From the NCBI RefSeq assembly GCF_034931045.1, contig NZ_JAYGHH010000015.1:34326-98325 (forward strand): a stretch of 64,000 nt of DNA, given 5' to 3'. The translations under genes and the position numbers were made by a program. Origin of the DNA: Nodularia sp034931045. GTDB lineage: Bacteria > Cyanobacteriota > Cyanobacteriia > Cyanobacteriales > Nostocaceae. Below the pieces are notes generated by a model, which searched no databases, was not told where the DNA came from, and was given only the letters and a program-made list of their open reading frames with translations. This document shows, in pieces, positions 26,460 to 34,864 of the stretch (the first letter of the stretch is position 1; each line of letters starts with the position of its first letter).

Positions 26460-27638
26460 GATTTGCGGTGGCTTTGCAATACCCTGCTTAGTTAAATTCG
26501 CCTCAAGCTCCCTGATAAATTGCATATCTTCGTCTAACAGAGGCTGGTTCTGCTTTCCCTGGGATTGCTTTTCCAAAAAATTGAATGCTTGCCGGAATTC
26601 ATCGGGACTAGTCTGAATAGGCGAATCAAAATGACAGGCGATAATTTGGTGAAAATCCCAAGTTGCAACTTGATCAGCCCATGTAAGTACTTGTCTTGGT
26701 GCTTGGGGTAGGATCAGTATTTGCAGGATTGGAGCTACAAAAGGACGGCCATTACTTCGTAGGATATTAAACGATTGCCGCCAGTCCTCTCGCCAGCGAA
26801 ACGGATAGAAACCAAAATAAGCCTTTGGTGAATGCTGTGGTGCTTGGAAAGCATCGCGTAACATTTGCCCTAATTCAGTCATTTCTAAGGAATGAGGACG
26901 AAAATAAACGGCAAACAGTGAAATACGTTGCCATCCCTGACGACGATTTTCGGGATGATCTGCGATCGCTTCCCCAGCATGATCTCTAGCATGAAACAAT
27001 AATGGGTAGGGGTCTAATTGGTTAATAGCAGGTGGTTCTTCTGGTACAGACAGTATAGAGTCAGTTAAGAGCAGAGTATGCGATCGCCTGTGAAAAAATG
27101 CCACTTCTGCAAAGGAACCCCTACCCAAATCGATATCCAAAATCTGATAGTCGAACTCATCGGCAAACGGACTTTGACTACTATCCTCTGGAAGTACCTG
27201 AGTGCGTTTGTGGGGAAAACCCAGCCAACTCAGGGGTAAATTAACCGGGAAACTCCATTGATGGGGAGCAACAAAAACCTGTGCTTGTGGAAAGCATCTG
27301 GCAAAAGGTCCGACAAAAACTTTATGTTCTAGACCAGAACTCGTTGGCAAAATAATATACTTAACATCACCGTACTTGGTGACTAACGCATTAACTAAGC
27401 GGACACACTCAATAGTAGGAGCAACTGGTGCATAAACCAAAAGACCTCCGGTTGCGAGTTTAACCACAGTCATCCGAATCGGCACAACCGTGTAGAGAAT
27501 GCCGTGAAGCTGATCAAATATCCAAATCGTATCCTTAACTATTTCCGCGCAAATTGTCCGCCGTCTACCGTAGGGATAAAGTGGTACAGCAGGCCAAAAG
27601 TGCCATGACCAATCTTTTGGATGAGTACTTGGTTGCAT
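26457..27638 (-). CDS. DUF4336 domain protein
   Basis: A 393-residue protein of the DUF4336 family found in cyanobacteria and plants, which has a metallo-beta-lactamase-like fold of unknown function. It begins WHFWPAVPLYPYGRRRTICA. The segment YIILPTSSGLEHKVFVGPFA and the later LLFHARDHAGEA fit that family. ATG 27638 has GAGGG ten bases upstream; the ATG at 27674 would overlap the upstream gene. With 27638 the two genes are four bases apart, probably an operon. The stop is in an STRR unit. Confidence 0.82.
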   Translation of the reverse strand: MQPSTHPKDWSWHFWPAVPLYPYGRRRTICAEIVKDTIWIFDQLHGILYTVVPIRMTVVKLATGGLLVYAPVAPTIECVRLVNALVTKYGDVKYIILPTSSGLEHKVFVGPFARCFPQAQVFVAPHQWSFPVNLPLSWLGFPHKRTQVLPEDSSQSPFADEFDYQILDIDLGRGSFAEVAFFHRRSHTLLLTDSILSVPEEPPAINQLDPYPLLFHARDHAGEAIADHPENRRQGWQRISLFAVYFRPHSLEMTELGQMLRDAFQAPQHSPKAYFGFYPFRWREDWRQSFNILRSNGRPFVAPILQILILPQAPRQVLTWADQVATWDFHQIIACHFDSPIQTSPDEFRQAFNFLEKQSQGKQNQPLLDEDMQFIRELEANLTKQGIAKPPQI

Positions 27639-27642
27639 CCAT

Positions 27643-28443
27643 TCATTTCCCTCTAAGTTTCCCTGTACGTTCATTTCTTACACTTTTAATCGTGATCATC
27701 AAAACCAGGGCAATTGCCAAAATTAATGCCACGTTCCTGAGTAAAGAGTTGTCCCACTGCTTAAGTGATATTGCTACCAATGCCCACACTGTTACCCCTG
27801 TGTAAGCAAAGTCTCGACGCTGGATGACAATGGCTGCTGCAATCAAAAAAGCCACCAATAACATCATAGCAGTCCATAATTCAGCAGAAATGCCCCATCC
27901 ATCCCACTTCTCTAAGTACAACCAAGAAGCGACATTTACAATAGTCGCCACGCTAATCCAACCCAGATAAATACTAATGGGAAAATGAACGCACCACTTC
28001 TTCATCTGAGAAACACGCTTGCTACCAATGCCTAAACGCACATAAGCAATAATCAGTGATATCAAAATTAACAAGATTGCCACTACAGAAAAAGCAAAAA
28101 GTCTAGCAAGAAAAAGATATACCCAAATAATTTGAGCAACAGAGGCAATTACCAATAAATATCCGGTTTTACGTAGATATCCATTCTGCCTTTGCTTCGG
28201 GAGAAATTGATAAATTCCCAATACGAACAATCCCAGATAAATCACTCCCCAAATCGCAAAAGCATAGTTAGCAGGGATAATCAAAACATTAGCGAACAAA
28301 GTATTAGAAATCTCTCCTATACTCAAATCATTGGGAGGAGAAATATTTGATACTACATTGACAACAAAAGCGCCAATAACGGCGGACAATGTAGCAATTT
28401 GCCGGATAATATCCTGGTAATTGATAGATGTGGACTTTTGCAT
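27643..28443 (-). CDS. TspO/MBR-related (tryptophan-rich sensory-like) membrane protein
   Basis: A 266-residue integral membrane protein with about seven hydrophobic helices. The motif ANYAFAIWGVIYLGLF and Trp-rich segments (WISVATIVNVASWLYLEKW) mark the TspO-related family found in bacteria and cyanobacteria. The ligand is not known. ATG 28443 is used. It is upstream of and almost touching the DUF4336 gene. Confidence 0.78.
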   Translation of the reverse strand: MQKSTSINYQDIIRQIATLSAVIGAFVVNVVSNISPPNDLSIGEISNTLFANVLIIPANYAFAIWGVIYLGLFVLGIYQFLPKQRQNGYLRKTGYLLVIASVAQIIWVYLFLARLFAFSVVAILLILISLIIAYVRLGIGSKRVSQMKKWCVHFPISIYLGWISVATIVNVASWLYLEKWDGWGISAELWTAMMLLVAFLIAAAIVIQRRDFAYTGVTVWALVAISLKQWDNSLLRNVALILAIALVLMITIKSVRNERTGKLRGK

Positions 28444-28615
28444 AAAATCATCAATTAACTTAATAACTTTGTTTGCTTTTAGTTTATATCTTTATGAAGA
28501 GAAGAATTTGTTTTTGCATACTACCTATTAGGAGGAGTCTGAGCCTTTATTTCACGTTAGCATCTTGAATATATAAAGACTAAAAAAACATCAAACGATA
28601 GCTAATGATTCATAA

Positions 28616-29308
28616 ATGGAGGTTTTGTCAGTGGATAAAACATCAACACATAACTATCGTGAACATCTGGTATCAGTTGCAGCAGGTGATGTCAAGCTAG
28701 AGGGAAATTTGGTAATTCCAGATGCTGCCACAGGCATAGTAGTATTTGCTCATGGTAGTGGTAGCAGTCGCCATAGTCCCCGCAATCGATATGTTGCTGG
28801 CGTTTTACAACAGGCGGGACTAGCGACTTTACTAATTGACTTACTAACTCATCAAGAGGAAGCAATTGACCTCATAACAAGAAATTTGCGCTTTGATATT
28901 GAATTATTGGCATCACGATTAGTTAATGCTACAGATTGGCTAATACAGAATCCAGAAACTCATCACCTCCAAGTTGGATACTTCGGAGCTAGTACAGGAG
29001 GAGGCGCAGCACTTGTAGCCGCCGCAAAACACCCCCAAGCAGTGAAAGCCGTGGTTTCTCGTGGTGGACGGCCTGATTTAGCTGGTTCAGCCTTACCTCA
29101 TGTGCAAGCACCAACCCTGCTAATTGTTGGTGGATACGATACACAAGTGATAGCAATGAATCAGGATGCACTAAAACAGTTAAGTATAGAAAAGCAGTTG
29201 GAAATTATTCCAAGAGCTACTCATTTGTTTGAAGAACCGGTCGCATTGGAAGCAGTAGCGAAATTAGCGAGTCAGTGGTTTACGCATTACCTCGCGCCAA
29301 AAAATTAA
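28616..29308 (+). CDS. Alpha/beta hydrolase, dienelactone-hydrolase-like
   Basis: A 230-residue serine hydrolase. The nucleophile elbow is GASTGGG and the oxyanion segment FAHGSGSSRHSPRN. Asp in GGYDTQV and His in RATHLFEEP complete the likely triad. Homologous domains are often fused to or beside phosphoribosyltransferases; that partner is not here. ATG 28616 or GTG 28631 could be used. A small ORF disrupted by a mobile element follows. Confidence 0.85.
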   Translation: MEVLSVDKTSTHNYREHLVSVAAGDVKLEGNLVIPDAATGIVVFAHGSGSSRHSPRNRYVAGVLQQAGLATLLIDLLTHQEEAIDLITRNLRFDIELLASRLVNATDWLIQNPETHHLQVGYFGASTGGGAALVAAAKHPQAVKAVVSRGGRPDLAGSALPHVQAPTLLIVGGYDTQVIAMNQDALKQLSIEKQLEIIPRATHLFEEPVALEAVAKLASQWFTHYLAPKN

Positions 29309-29309
29309 C

Positions 29310-29674
29310 CATCCTACTGAAAAAGAAGGTAATGGGGTGTTATATGCTCAATTTACTACTTGGGATGACGCAAGGGAATTTGCCAGTTATTTAGCAAGAT
29401 TAGACCTAGACTGCTATATAGGGCTGGCTGAAGAAATCTAAAAACATTACAGGTAAAGGATTTTAGCCTGTTTGAAATTGAAAAAGTGCAAGCTTTTATG
29501 AAGTGGGAACTCGAAAACCTTGCATTTAAGTTTGATTCAAAGGAAAAATTTTCCCTACTAAACTCTTGAAACTGTTCCCTGTTCCCTAATCTCCACAGAT
29601 AACTTATATGCCTAACGGCACGCTACGCGAACAGCAAACCCTATATAGATGAGCGAACCAAACACGCTGCATAA
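29310..29674 (+). pseudogene. Small ORF split by a family 1 mobile element
   Basis: From about 29310 the frame reads HPTEKEGNGVLYAQFTTWDD and AREFASYLARLDLDCYI up to base 29420, where the element starts. If the element and one TATATA copy are removed, the frame continues DERTKHAA and stops at 29672-29674. The start is unclear: the frame is open upstream into the hydrolase 3' end, and GTG 29337 is one option. Function unknown. Confidence 0.5.
29421..29641 (+). mobile_element. Inverted-end element, family 1, copy B, with 6-bp target duplication
   Basis: 221 bases bounded by GGGCTGGCTG and CAGCAAACCC, with direct repeats TATATA at 29415-29420 and 29642-29647. Interior and right end are similar to copy A: TGTTCCCTGTTCCCT units, then ATGCCTAACGGCACGCTACG. 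Short open frames inside it are element sequence and not a gene. Confidence 0.85.
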
Positions 29675-29797
29675 ATCTGACTAAATCTGACTTTTTTGCG
29701 GAGGTTATTGATGAATAATTGTAATTTTTGACAAAATATTGTGCAGATATTTTACAACTTGCTGATAAAATCTACATTAGATAAATAAAATTGTCTA

Positions 29798-30061
29798 CTA
29801 TTTTTTAGATGAAACACACCCTTTAATTGAACGGTGAATAAGTCGGCAAGGCCAGCAAAAAGCCCCGCAGAGACTTACCGAGGCAATTGTAGTCATAATT
29901 TGCCAGTTTGAGCTAGGCGGAGGATCTAATTCTGATGATTTCTCTTGCGTACCTTTAGCTAACTCTTGAAATGAACGAGATAGCTGACTGACTGCACTCA
30001 CCCCTTCAATTGCTGCTCCAATAAGATAAGCTACCAGGGCAATTTCTAGCCAGTGATTCAT
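29798..30061 (-). CDS. Hypothetical small membrane protein
   Basis: 87 residues with an N-terminal hydrophobic segment (LEIALVAYLIGAAIEGV) and a second near the C-terminus (IMTTIASVSLCGAFCW), joined by a polar linker. No family recognised and no clear ribosome site, so the call is tentative. Confidence 0.45.
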   Translation of the reverse strand: MNHWLEIALVAYLIGAAIEGVSAVSQLSRSFQELAKGTQEKSSELDPPPSSNWQIMTTIASVSLCGAFCWPCRLIHRSIKGCVSSKK

Positions 30062-30127
30062 ATATTTTGTAATGCTTAAATTCTGAGAAAATAATTGTTC
30101 ACATATTAGTTATGTCTAATTATTCTA

Positions 30128-30361
30128 CTACTTGCCTTCGCCAAAGGATAACCTGCCTTCAGCCGTATCACGAATTAAGGGCAGTTTAGATTCAATGTAA
30201 GTATTGAGACTTCTATCTGTATGTATATCAAGCACTTGCTGAGATTTGAACTTCTGGAGGAGCAATTGGATTAAGGCAGCATCGTCAAACTGGAGCAAAG
30301 TACTGACCTGTGTAGATTCAATGATAGCCCAAATTTGTTGCATCATTTTAACGGTGATCAT
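30128..30361 (-). CDS. Hypothetical small protein
   Basis: 77 residues, predicted helical and soluble: MQQIWAIIESTQVSTLLQFD, then LIQLLLQKF, ending in YIESKLPLIRDTAEGR. It has the look of a short cyanobacterial paralogue family, but I cannot name it. ATG 30361; in the same direction as and upstream of the small membrane protein gene. Confidence 0.55.
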   Translation of the reverse strand: MITVKMMQQIWAIIESTQVSTLLQFDDAALIQLLLQKFKSQQVLDIHTDRSLNTYIESKLPLIRDTAEGRLSFGEGK

Positions 30362-30476
30362 GCTTCTCGCCTTTCTTAAGATTTTCTTTATATTCCCATA
30401 CTTTGGCCATTTGTGCAGAGTTTTTGTCTCAAGATTAATTAATCAACACAATTGGAGATGTCAAAGAGGTGACTTA

Positions 30477-30577
30477 GGGTTTGCTGTTCGCGTAGCGTGC
30501 CGTTAGACATAAAAGTTTTGTCGTGGAGGCAGGGAACGGGGAACGGGGAACGGGGAAAAGTTTCAGCTATCTGTCAT
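30477..30577 (-). mobile_element. Inverted-end element, family 1, copy C, cut by a gap
   Basis: Reverse orientation: GGGTTTGCTGTTCGCGTAGC, then GTGCCGTTAGACAT, then three GGGAACG units. The rest runs into the N gap at 30578, where the opposite end would be expected by length. Confidence 0.7.
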
Positions 30578-30810
30578 NNNNNNNNNNNNNNNNNNNNNNN
30601 NNNNNNNNNNNNNNNNNNNNNNNNNNNNNNNNNNNNNNNNNNNNNNNNNNNNNNNNNNNNNNNNNNNNNNNNNNNNNNNNNNNNNNNNNNNNNNNNNNNN
30701 NNNNNNNNNNNNNNNNNNNNNNNNNNNNNNNNNNNNNNNNNNNNNNNNNNNNNNNNNNNNNNNNNNNNNNNNNNNNNNNNNNNNNNNNNNNNNNNNNNNN
30801 NNNNNNNNNN
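30578..30810. other. Assembly gap (233 N)
   Basis: N run beginning inside a family 1 mobile element, so repeat collapse is the likely cause. The following 290 bases to 31100 show no gene. Confidence 0.95.
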
Positions 30811-31100
30811 TAATGAAATTATTTTTTGTTAGAGCAACGCTGCTATGCGCGGTTCATCAATCTAAAATACTCCCAGAGATGCGGATACAAAACTAACGTC
30901 AATCTACATCTAAGGTTGTGTCAGGGGTTATTATTTTTATTTAGCGAAAGTAATAAAATAGGGTTTAGATAAAAAATAACTGCTATATGAATCCTTTGAA
31001 ATTATGCTCATGCAATAAGTATAGTAACTTGGCATACAAGTTCTATTGCTACTTCTTGATTTTTGCTAAAATCCGGCATTTACAGCCAAATTGGTAAAAT

Positions 31101-31550
31101 TTAATTAGATATAGTTGCCTGAAATTGATCCTCTAGGTTCGCACGTAAGCATAATTCTGCTATCGACCAAACCCACAACTTATTTGTAGACACCGCAAAA
31201 TCTTCTGGGTTATGGGTGACAATTGCATTCAGTTGCCAATAGTTGGCACAGGATAACTCTACAGCAGATTCAAAATCTTTCACGGGCAATAAGCGTGCGT
31301 TTTGGAGAATGTTATGGTCAACTTGGCACACTTCTATCTTTGCTTGCAACCAATATACTACTATTTCAGCAATATTTCTATTCTTTAAGCATCTGGCATA
31401 GGCATAAATTTTCTGCCAGCCAACATCTGTGATGTACATCTGAATCAATGGGTGTACTTTGTCTAATAAATCTCTAATATCTTCTGTAAATTCTTGGCGA
31501 TTTATTAAAGCTTCCAATATGACATCAGTATCCAATAAAACTTTGATCAC
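31101..31550 (-). CDS. PIN-domain protein, VapC-like, without a visible antitoxin
   Basis: 149-residue PIN-fold protein. The first acidic residues are in VLLDTDV (D7, D9), the second group in KDFESAVELSC and the last in VTHNPEDF, the order of a metal-dependent ribonuclease active site. VapC toxins have this fold. No antitoxin-like small ORF is seen on the adjoining 5' side, so it may be an orphan or a housekeeping PIN protein. ATG 31550. Confidence 0.75.
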   Translation of the reverse strand: MIKVLLDTDVILEALINRQEFTEDIRDLLDKVHPLIQMYITDVGWQKIYAYARCLKNRNIAEIVVYWLQAKIEVCQVDHNILQNARLLPVKDFESAVELSCANYWQLNAIVTHNPEDFAVSTNKLWVWSIAELCLRANLEDQFQATISN

Positions 31551-31851
31551 GTGAAATTTCCTTTTTTAGTCTGATAACGATAGCGTCACAAAGCAGCTAA
31601 TACGCATTTAATGTGCATCCCTGGTACTGAGAGGTTACGATACTTGTTTTTCGCAATTGTATCAGTAATACTGAGAATTGAAAAACAGTAAGATGCAAGT
31701 ATGAACTTGCCTTAGCTATCTCAATTAGGCCTGGACATAATTAAATACAAGCTGAACTAGCAGGATTTCAGATAAGATGCAAAATTTTAGTAAAGATTGT
31801 AGATGCTGGAAAAATAAATACAAGCTTGAACATGACTCTGATTCATCCAAA

Positions 31852-31945
31852 CTAGTACCGCCAGGCGTTCGTCAAAACTCAAAAGTCTTACAATCGAGGC
31901 TTTTCAGGGATTTTGAGTAGTTTGTTTATTTACGCCGACTTTTAT
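31852..31945 (+). mobile_element. Short inverted-end element, family 2, copy 3 (diverged)
   Basis: Starts CTAGTACCGCCAGGCG, then GTCAAAACTCAAAAGTCTTA, GAGGCTTTTCAGGGATTTTG and TTTATTTACGCCGAC. The order and spacing match copies at 9113 and 55516 with many substitutions. Confidence 0.5.
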
Positions 31946-32102
31946 TGGTAGTTAGGTTGGGGCTGGGATGAGATGACGAGGAATTTTTTGTTGTGGTTCC
32001 AAACCAAAGCCAGTGGCTGGAATTACGAGGCTTAATGTGTAGAGTTCAGCCCGATGATTTGCGATTTACCCGATAAATTGAGTTTTAAATTCAGGTTATC
32101 TC

Positions 32103-32171
32103 CCAAGAAACACATTGGGATTTTTGTTCTCAAAGCCTTATTAGAAAAGGATTACAAGATGTGTTTCTTGG
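32103..32171. repeat. Perfect 13-bp inverted repeat with 43-base interior
   Basis: CCAAGAAACACAT at 32103-32115 and ATGTGTTTCTTGG at 32159-32171 are exact reverse complements. The size fits a tiny MITE or a long-looped hairpin. No T run follows, so it is not a standard terminator. Confidence 0.6.
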
Positions 32172-32228
32172 AAGGGATGGGGTATTGGGTGGTAAAGATA
32201 GGAAAAAATTTTCCCTAGTTCTTAGTCC

Positions 32229-33020
32229 CTAAAAATTTAAACTCGGCCAGTCTGGTTCACGGTAATAGTGAGTCATATCATCAAATTTTCGTAGTTCCAC
32301 ACGGTGGATTAAGAATTCGGGAGAATTCAGTAGCCATTGCTGATTCAACTGAGAAAGCATGGTGCTGAGATTGGTACGGTCTAAATTTGGCGAAACCCCC
32401 CCAAAATAACCTAATGTGATGTGGGCTGTAAAATGGTGATAATGCTGTTCAATACCCAAAGCCATTAATTTCGGATTTTGATAGATTTTACGGCGAAATT
32501 GAACCACCTGTTCATAACAGCGTTCATCCTGGGGGACTAAACAAACACCCAGCGCTCTCGGCATCACTATCAATCCCAGCATTTGCCATTGAATCGGATG
32601 AGTTCCGTTTGTCATCGATTCTTGATACTGCTGTAATATTTCAGCACAACAAGAACGTAATTTTTGGTCAAATTCTGGGTCTTTTTCACACGCATGAAGA
32701 TAAGCACTGTCCCAAATCAAGTCAGCTAAGGTCAAATGAAAGCTAGCAGGGGGTACAGGAATAATCAAATCACTGCCTACAGGCAACTGTAAAAGTTCCT
32801 GCTGGTAAGATTGTAATTTGGCATGGAAAGTGGCGTTTTCTGTTTGTTCTTCTGCTGGTGGGGTAATTAATGAATACCCAGGAAAAGGTGCGGCTTGTCT
32901 GGAGCCAGAACGCAAATGAAACTTGGCAGATTCCTGAATATGCTGAATTTGGGATCTGTAAGCTTCTGGCAGCGTCATTCTTGCTACCCGATTCAGGTAA
33001 GTTTGATAGTTGTCGTCCAA
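32229..33020 (-). CDS. DUF1868 protein, 2H phosphoesterase-like
   Basis: 263 residues. Two His-x-Thr motifs typical of the 2H phosphoesterase fold are seen: FHLTLAD (His 95) and AHITLGYFG (His 200), with the spacing expected of two symmetrical lobes. The sequence fits DUF1868, a 2H-superfamily family. Substrates in the superfamily are cyclic nucleotide or RNA phosphates; the one here is unknown. ATG 33020. Confidence 0.78.
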   Translation of the reverse strand: MDDNYQTYLNRVARMTLPEAYRSQIQHIQESAKFHLRSGSRQAAPFPGYSLITPPAEEQTENATFHAKLQSYQQELLQLPVGSDLIIPVPPASFHLTLADLIWDSAYLHACEKDPEFDQKLRSCCAEILQQYQESMTNGTHPIQWQMLGLIVMPRALGVCLVPQDERCYEQVVQFRRKIYQNPKLMALGIEQHYHHFTAHITLGYFGGVSPNLDRTNLSTMLSQLNQQWLLNSPEFLIHRVELRKFDDMTHYYREPDWPSLNF

Positions 33021-33092
33021 TCTTCGTAGCCTCGCGCTCTCACTTGATTGATTTTAGGGAAATTTACTCAGATTAGCAGAGTGATTTAAAAA

Positions 33093-33221
33093 GTGTTTAG
33101 CTTTTTTAAATGGTATGCCTATTTACGCCGTGCTGTGATAGGTTTTGTTGCTTTGTTGGCTGTAGTGCCAATTCTGACTACTAATTCATCACCTCAGTCG
33201 TTGCCAGTTTATATTAAATAA
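33093..33221 (+). CDS. Possible small membrane or secreted peptide
   Basis: 42 codons from GTG 33093, with a basic start and one hydrophobic helix (AVIGFVALLAVVPIL). The CTATTTACGCCGTGCTGT string inside it is also the right end of the family 2 mobile element, so it may be chance or a domesticated repeat. Low confidence. Confidence 0.25.
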   Translation: MFSFFKWYAYLRRAVIGFVALLAVVPILTTNSSPQSLPVYIK

Positions 33222-33311
33222 GTAGCATGAAGACTAAAGGTTTAAAACGCAGAGGGACGCAGAGTTAATATATTCTCCGCATTTGTTTGTGTTAAAAACA
33301 GGATATGAATT

Positions 33312-34646
33312 ATGACAAAAACATTAGATAATCTGATTAATTATTTGCAAGGTGTAGAAATTATAACTGAAATTGCTCAGGTGGCTAAACTATCCCAGGA
33401 TTATCACACCTTTAGCCCGGTTTTAGTATCTAAGCTGGAGGGAAAAGTTGGGGATATTGTCGTGCGTCCTGCTAATGAACAAGAAGTAATCAAGGTTGCT
33501 GCTGCTTGTGTCCAATGCAAAATACCTGTAACTGTAAGGGGTGCGGGAACTGGTAATTATGGGCAGTGTGTGCCTTTACATGGTGGTGTAATTTTAGATA
33601 TGTCGAAGATGCAGGGGATACCTTGGGTAAAACCAGGAGTAGCGCGGGTGGAAGCTGGGGTGAAATTGGCTGCTATCGATAAAAAAGCGAGAGAAATCGG
33701 TTGGGAAATTCGCATGGCTCCTTCAACATACCGTACAGCGACAATTGGGGGATTTATTGCTGGTGGCAGTGGTGGTATTGGGTCAATACAATATGGGTTA
33801 TTAGGCGATCGCGGTAATATATTAGCCCTGCGAGTGGTAACTTTAGAAGATGAACCCCGTGTGATCGAATTACGTGGCGATGATGTGCATAAAGTCACTC
33901 ATGCTTGGGGAATTAACGGCATTATCACTGAAGTAGAAATTCCTTTAGGAACAGCTTACCCTTGGGCAGAAGTTATAGTCACTTTTGACGATTTTATGGC
34001 AGCAGCCAAGTTTGGGCAAGCCCTGGGTAATGCTGACGGGATGATTAAAAAATTGATTGCAGTATTTGCATCCCCCATCCCCCAATACTTTCATCCCCTG
34101 AAAGAGTATATTCCTGGAGGTACTCACTCAGTCTTGTTAATGCTGGCTGAACCCAGTTTAGAGTTATTACCAGGTTTAGTGCAGCAATATGGTGGACAGA
34201 TTACATATCAAAAACCAGTTGCAGAAAAAAGTATCAACTTGGGAGAATTTACTTGGAATCACACCACACTTCACGCCCGGACTGTAGATACTTCAATTAC
34301 TTATTTGCAAAGTATGTTTCCGGCTGATGCTAGTTTGGAACTGGTAGAGCATATGTATCATTATTTTGGTGATGAAGTGATGATGCATTTAGAATTTTTT
34401 CGCGTCAATGGTCTGGTAATTCCCGGTGCTTTACAACTTGTGCGCTACAGCACAGAAGAACGCCTAAATGAAATTATTCGCTATCACGAAGCTAAGGGTG
34501 TATCTATTGCTAATCCCCACACATATATTATTGAAGATGGGGGTAGAAAAGTTATTGACCCTGAGCAGTTAAAGTTTAAAGAGATGGTTGACCCTTTTGG
34601 GTTAATGAATCCTGGTAAGAGTAAGGTTTTAGAATTTAATAGATGA
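33312..34646 (+). CDS. FAD-linked oxidase (PCMH-type), glycolate-oxidase-like
   Basis: 444 residues of the FAD-binding type 4 family that includes GlcD and D-lactate dehydrogenases. The flavin pyrophosphate-binding region reads RGAGTGNYGQCVPLHGGVIL, then the TATIGGFIAGGSGGIGS block. The C-terminal domain ends DPFGLMNPGKSKVL, typical of the family. The substrate is unknown. ATG 33312; a CGCAGAG-type dispersed repeat lies about 50 bases upstream. Confidence 0.85.
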   Translation: MTKTLDNLINYLQGVEIITEIAQVAKLSQDYHTFSPVLVSKLEGKVGDIVVRPANEQEVIKVAAACVQCKIPVTVRGAGTGNYGQCVPLHGGVILDMSKMQGIPWVKPGVARVEAGVKLAAIDKKAREIGWEIRMAPSTYRTATIGGFIAGGSGGIGSIQYGLLGDRGNILALRVVTLEDEPRVIELRGDDVHKVTHAWGINGIITEVEIPLGTAYPWAEVIVTFDDFMAAAKFGQALGNADGMIKKLIAVFASPIPQYFHPLKEYIPGGTHSVLLMLAEPSLELLPGLVQQYGGQITYQKPVAEKSINLGEFTWNHTTLHARTVDTSITYLQSMFPADASLELVEHMYHYFGDEVMMHLEFFRVNGLVIPGALQLVRYSTEERLNEIIRYHEAKGVSIANPHTYIIEDGGRKVIDPEQLKFKEMVDPFGLMNPGKSKVLEFNR

Positions 34647-34675
34647 GGAGGGGAAGAGGGAATGAACCACGAAGA

Positions 34676-34716
34676 AGCGTTCGCGCAGCGTCTCCCCTTG
34701 GGAGAAGGACACGAAG
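34676..34716 (+). repeat. Small dispersed palindromic repeat
   Basis: GCGTTCGCGCAGCGTCTCCC followed by CTTGGGAGAAGGACACGAAG. The part TCTCCC-CTTG-GGGAGA-like pairs on itself. It interrupts an otherwise simple GAAGGAAG linker. Confidence 0.5.
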
Positions 34717-34815
34717 GAAGAAGAAAGAAGGAGGAGGCAGTTTAGTGATGAGGTGGAGAGGTTAGCTTTCAGATAAATTGCTTAATATTTGTTGGTAGCA
34801 GAAAGGACTTTAGAT

Positions 34816-34854
34816 ATCAAAGTAGGGCTAAAGCCCTAACTACAAACCTTTGAT
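34816..34854. terminator. Two-part hairpin between convergent genes
   Basis: Outer arms ATCAAAG/CTTTGAT and inner arms TAGGGCT/AGCCCTA. It lies between the convergent oxidase and futC stops, ten bases from the latter, so it could act as a bidirectional terminator. It also resembles a dispersed cyanobacterial repeat. Confidence 0.45.
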
Positions 34855-34864
34855 GTTACAAAAT

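Larger units (their letters stand above)
31551..32228. other. Gene-free region with mobile-element remnants
   Basis: About 680 bases. It holds a diverged family 2 element (31852-31945) and a 13-bp perfect inverted repeat pair (32103-32171). I see no open frame with gene-like features. Confidence 0.65.

Noticed and set aside
29438..29569. Frame that looks like the second half of a frameshifted gene
   Set aside because: It lies wholly inside the family 1 mobile element, and similar sequence occurs in the copy at 23372.
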